From the NCBI GenBank assembly GCA_902805665.1, contig CADCTB010000210.1, positions 1 to 33,225 of the forward strand: 33,225 bases of DNA, written 5' to 3'. Source of the stretch: an uncultured Acidimicrobiales bacterium. GTDB taxonomy: Bacteria > Actinomycetota > Acidimicrobiia > Acidimicrobiales > AC-14. Shown here in pieces: positions 30,635 through 33,225 of this stretch. Numbering within the stretch: position 1 is the first letter of the stretch; every line of letters starts with the position of its first letter. A model generated the notes under the pieces. The model was not told the origin of the DNA and did not search any database. It saw only the letters and a list, made by a program, of their open reading frames with translations. A program made the translations under genes and the position numbers.

Positions 30635-31879
30635 ATGCCCATCACCCGTCGTGAGTTCGTCCTCGGTGGACTGGGAGCCGGCGTGGCGGGCGCCGCCGGC
30701 CTCGTCCTGTCCCGCACGCCGTCGGACTCCGAGCCTCGGACCGCGTCGAAGCCGTCGTCGACCGGCTCCGCGGCGGGCGGCATCCTCGTCCTGCTCACCC
30801 TCTACGGCGGCAACGACGGGCTGAACACCGTGATCCCCTACGAGGACGGCAGCTACCTCGGGGGCCGCGCCACGCTGGGCTACCAGCCCGACCAGGTGCT
30901 CCCTCTGGGAGACGGGCTCGGGCTGCACCCGAACCTGAAGGCGCTCAAGAGCCTCTGGGACGCCAAGCGCCTGGCCGTCGTGCGCGGTGTGGGCTATCCG
31001 AACCCGGACCGCAGCCACTTCCGGTCGATGGACATCTGGCAGAGCGCCATGCCGGACGACCAGGTGGTCACCGGGTGGGTCGGCCGCTGGCTGGACCAGA
31101 CCGGGAACGACCCCCTCCGGGCCGTGTCGGTCGGCGGCTCGCTGCCCCGCATCTTCGGCGGCGACAAGGCCGCAGGGGCGGCAGTGCCCGTCGGCGAGCT
31201 GACGCTTCCGGGCGGCCCTTCCGTGCGCTCGGCGTTCGCCGCCATGGCCCAGCCCTCCACCGGCGCCTCGCCGCTGGCCGCTCGCGTGGCCCAGTCCGGC
31301 AGGGACCTGCTCGCGGTGGACGACGCCATCGCCCATCTGCTCGCCGGTCGACCACAGAACGACGAGGCCAGCGGTTCCACGTCGCTCGAGGGCACCGGTG
31401 GGGCCAACCAGCTCACCCCCCAGCTGGAGCTGGTGGCCAGGCTGGTCAAGGCCGGCTCGCCGACCCGGGTCTACGGCGTGAGCCTGGGCGGGTTCGACAC
31501 CCACGCCAACGAGAAGGAGACCCACGCCCGGCTTCTGGGCGACGTCGACGAAGCGGTGGGCGCGTTCTTCAAGAGCCTCGAGGGATCGGCGCAGGGTTCC
31601 CGGGTCGTCCTCGTCGCCTACTCGGAGTTCGGCCGGCGGGTGGCGGCGAACGGCAGCAACGGCACCGACCACGGCACGGCGGCGCCGGTGTTCGCGGCCG
31701 GCGCACCCGTGAAGGGCGGCTTCTACGGCGACGAGCCCAGCCTGACCGACCTCGACAGCGGCGACCTGAAGTTCACCACCGACTTCCGATCGGTCTACGC
31801 CACCCTGCTGGAGGACCTGATCGGCGTCGAGTCGAAGGCCTCGCTGGGCACGTCCTTCAAGCCGGTCCCGTTCCTCTGA
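30635..31879 (+). CDS. DUF1501-family Tat-exported protein
   Basis: 414 residues. Twin-arginine signal ITRREFVLGGLGAGVAGAAG, then a polar linker. The domain shows LTLYGGNDGLNTVIPY, NPDRSHFRSMDIWQSA, SEFGRRVAANGSNGTDHGTA and VFAAGAPVKGGFYG, the sulfatase-like DUF1501 pattern with probable metal/nucleophile residues Asp and His. AAGGAGG lies six nucleotides before ATG 30635. It follows the DUF1800 gene by 12 bp and forms with it the common DUF1800-DUF1501 operon. Confidence 0.9.
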   Translation: MPITRREFVLGGLGAGVAGAAGLVLSRTPSDSEPRTASKPSSTGSAAGGILVLLTLYGGNDGLNTVIPYEDGSYLGGRATLGYQPDQVLPLGDGLGLHPNLKALKSLWDAKRLAVVRGVGYPNPDRSHFRSMDIWQSAMPDDQVVTGWVGRWLDQTGNDPLRAVSVGGSLPRIFGGDKAAGAAVPVGELTLPGGPSVRSAFAAMAQPSTGASPLAARVAQSGRDLLAVDDAIAHLLAGRPQNDEASGSTSLEGTGGANQLTPQLELVARLVKAGSPTRVYGVSLGGFDTHANEKETHARLLGDVDEAVGAFFKSLEGSAQGSRVVLVAYSEFGRRVAANGSNGTDHGTAAPVFAAGAPVKGGFYGDEPSLTDLDSGDLKFTTDFRSVYATLLEDLIGVESKASLGTSFKPVPFL

Positions 31880-31915
31880 CCACGTGCCGACCAGCTGGTC
31901 TTGCGCGATGCTGAA

Positions 31916-31933
31916 TCGGTGCCTCCGCACCGA
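31916..31933 (+). terminator. Hairpin after the DUF1501 gene
   Basis: TCGGTGC (31916-31922) and GCACCGA (31927-31933) with a CTCC loop, 37 bp after the stop and 27 bp before the DUF1059 start. A further palindrome, GACCAGCTGGTC, lies at 31889-31900. Possible terminator. Confidence 0.45.
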
Positions 31934-31959
31934 CCGGTCAGAATGAGAGAAGGACGCTG

Positions 31960-32136
31960 ATGTACGAGCACAGTTGCGCAAAGGCAGGAGCCGTGGGCTG
32001 CGGCTGGGTTCTCCGAGCCAACTCCGAGGAGGAGCTGAAGGCCAAGGTGATCGAGCACGCCCGGAAGAAGCACAACGTCCAGGGCATGACCGACACGATC
32101 TACACCTACCTCCGCAAGCAGGCCCAGAAGGCGTAG
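31960..32136 (+). CDS. DUF1059-family small protein
   Basis: 58 residues, below usual length cut-offs. MYEHSCAKAGAVGCGWVLRA is followed by NSEEELKAKVIEHARKKHNV, the Cys..Cys..W then helix layout of DUF1059, whose members are small proteins of unknown function. AGAAGGA lies six nucleotides before ATG 31960. It ends 50 bp before selD. The Cys6/Cys14 pair and His residues could hold a metal, which is inference only. Confidence 0.8.
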   Translation: MYEHSCAKAGAVGCGWVLRANSEEELKAKVIEHARKKHNVQGMTDTIYTYLRKQAQKA

Positions 32137-32186
32137 GAGCCTCCGTCGCACAGGTAACCGCGGCACCCCCGGTAGATTCGACGGGA

Positions 32187-33225
32187 GTGACCCCCACCGC
32201 CCCTCGACGACTCACCCAGTTCAGCCACGGCGCAGGCTGAGCCTGCAAGCTCGCCCCCGGCGAGCTGGCGCAGGTCCTGCGCCGCCTCGAGCTACCGAAC
32301 CATCCCAACCTGCTCGTGGGCACGGCCACGAGCGACGATGCCGCGGTCTGGCGGCTGGACGACGACCGGGCCCTCGTGGCCACCGCCGACTTCATCACGC
32401 CGATCCACGACGACCCCCGCATCTGGGGCCGGATCGCCGCCGCCAACTCGGTGAGCGACGTCTACGCCATGGGCGGCCGCCCGATTCTGGGCCTGAACCT
32501 GGTGGGATGGAACACCGAGGAGCTGAACAACGAGATCCTCCTCGAGGTCCTGCAGGGCGCAGCGGAAGCCGCGGCGGAGGGCGGGTGGATCACCGTCGGC
32601 GGCCACACGGTGGACGACCCGGAGCCCAAGTTCGGGCTGGCCATGGTGGGTGAGGTCCACCCCGACCGCATCCTCACCAACGCCGGCCTGCGCCCGGGCG
32701 ACAGCCTGGTGCTCACGAAGGCCCTCGGGGCCGGCATCGTCGCCACCGCCATGAAGGCGGGCAGGGCCCCCGACGACGTGGTGGCCGCCGCGGTCGCATC
32801 CATGATCCGGCTCAACCGCGAGGCGGCCACCCGGGCGCTCGAGGCCGGGGCCACCGGCGCCACGGACATCACCGGCTTCGGCCTCCTCGGCCACCTGCGC
32901 AGCATGGCCGAGGGGTCCGGGGTCGACGTCGACCTGCGGGCGTCCGCCATCCCGGTGCTGCCCGGGGTGCCCGAGCTGGTCACCGGCGGCCTGATCCCCG
33001 GCGGCAGCCGGCGCAACCTGGCCTGGGCCGGCGAGCGGATGGAGGTCGACGGGGTCGACGACTCGGTGATCATCATCCTTGCCGACGCCCAGACGTCGGG
33101 CGGGCTGCTCTTCGGAGCCGAGGCCGGGCGGGCCGAGGAGGCGGTGGCCGCTCTGCGCGAGTCGGGCCACGCCGCCGCGGTGGTCGGCACGGCGTCCGAG
33201 GGCTCGGGCGCCATGCGCGTGCACG
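32187..33225 (+). CDS. selD: Selenide, water dikinase with in-frame UGA selenocysteine (3' partial)
   Basis: SelD makes selenophosphate from selenide and ATP. GTG 32187 starts a frame reading RLTQFSHGAG, then TGA (32238-32240), then ACKLAPGEL. E. coli SelD reads RLTQYSHGAG-C-GCK there, so the TGA falls exactly on catalytic Cys17 and should be selenocysteine (residue 18 here), with Lys21 matching Lys20. Afterwards the frame stays open for 328 codons with SelD motifs: NLLVGTATSDDAAVW, ADFITPIHDDP, AMGGRPI, GGHTVDDPEP, ATDITGFGLLGHL, PGGSRRNLAW and DAQTSGGLL. It runs off the window near its normal end (347 residues in E. coli). TAGATT at 32173 may be its -10; no good Shine-Dalgarno. Confidence 0.92.
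32242..32274 (+). ncRNA. SECIS-like hairpin in selD mRNA
   Basis: Immediately after the TGA: outer stem CCTGC (32242-32246) with GCAGG (32270-32274), a small internal loop, and inner stem AGCTCGCC (32248-32255) with GGCGAGCT (32259-32266), loop CCC. The apical loop begins 15 nt past the TGA, close to the usual distance of a bacterial SECIS. The loop lacks the usual G, although the inner stem top could open to expose GG. Confidence 0.6.

Noticed and set aside
32238-32240. TGA in selD read as a nonsense mutation or pseudogene
   Set aside because: It falls exactly on the known Cys/Sec position, the downstream frame is fully conserved, and a hairpin follows at the expected distance.
29249-32446. 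A very long open frame on the - strand opposite DUF1800, DUF1501 and selD
   Set aside because: It has no recognisable domains, and the + strand genes have clear families, Shine-Dalgarno sites and a Tat signal. High GC removes stops from the opposite frame. Its start would lie inside selD.
1-33225. tRNA or rRNA genes, prophage or transposon parts
   Set aside because: No cloverleaf with CCA end, no rRNA core sequence, and no transposase, integrase or terminal repeats were recognised on either strand.

Overview
The window is about 33 kb of very GC-rich, gene-dense DNA with actinobacterial style: many GTG starts, 4-nt ATGA/GTGA overlaps, Tat signals, PRC-barrel/DUF2382, CGNR and SARP-type regulators. 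I infer an actinomycete, possibly Acidimicrobiia; no rRNA or tRNA is present to confirm this. I see no insertion sequence, phage, CRISPR array or tRNA, and no gene-free stretch longer than about 190 bp.

Region 1 (1-1859) is an envelope/stress group: the end of a mechanosensitive-channel-like TM-helix protein, a PRC-barrel/DUF2382 protein and a four-helix membrane protein, closed by strong terminators.

Region 2 (1903-15820) is a run of small divergent regulator/target pairs: TetR with a dienelactone hydrolase-like protein, XRE-cupin with a thioredoxin reductase-like flavoprotein, MerR with DoxX, CGNR with an ABM/AlkD pair, and ArsR with an AHSA1 protein and DUF2071. Most of these intergenic gaps hold an inverted repeat that fits an operator. 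Between them lie two VOC proteins, a Tat-exported PhoX/DUF839 protein, an unusual inorganic pyrophosphatase, a methyltransferase, a LysE exporter, a Cu/Zn-SOD lipoprotein and a DisA_N (diadenylate cyclase-type) protein.

Region 3 (15937-17411) pairs a small membrane protein built from two copies of one unit with a GH43 glycosidase.

Region 4 (17529-29148) is the most interesting part. It holds a peptide-type ABC importer (binding protein, permease, permease-ATPase fusion, ATPase), an NMT1/SsuA-like lipoprotein without its own transporter, a DUF983-DUF1275 pair, and a DsrE-like gene followed by a 1070-residue SARP/BTAD-AAA-TPR regulator. Five transcription starts in this region carry the same element: TGCAAC, 5 nt, then TGCAA-N, always in the direction of the gene, with a weak -10 (A at position 2, T at position 6 in four of five) exactly 9 nt downstream. 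Direct repeats with an 11-bp period are what OmpR-type/SARP winged helices bind, so I propose a self-contained regulon run by the resident regulator.

Region 5 (29285-33225) holds a DUF1800/DUF1501 pair, a 58-residue DUF1059 protein and selD. selD appears to be a selenoprotein gene: an in-frame TGA stands where E. coli SelD has Cys17, followed at once by a SECIS-like hairpin. A standard gene caller would miss or truncate it. It runs off the window.
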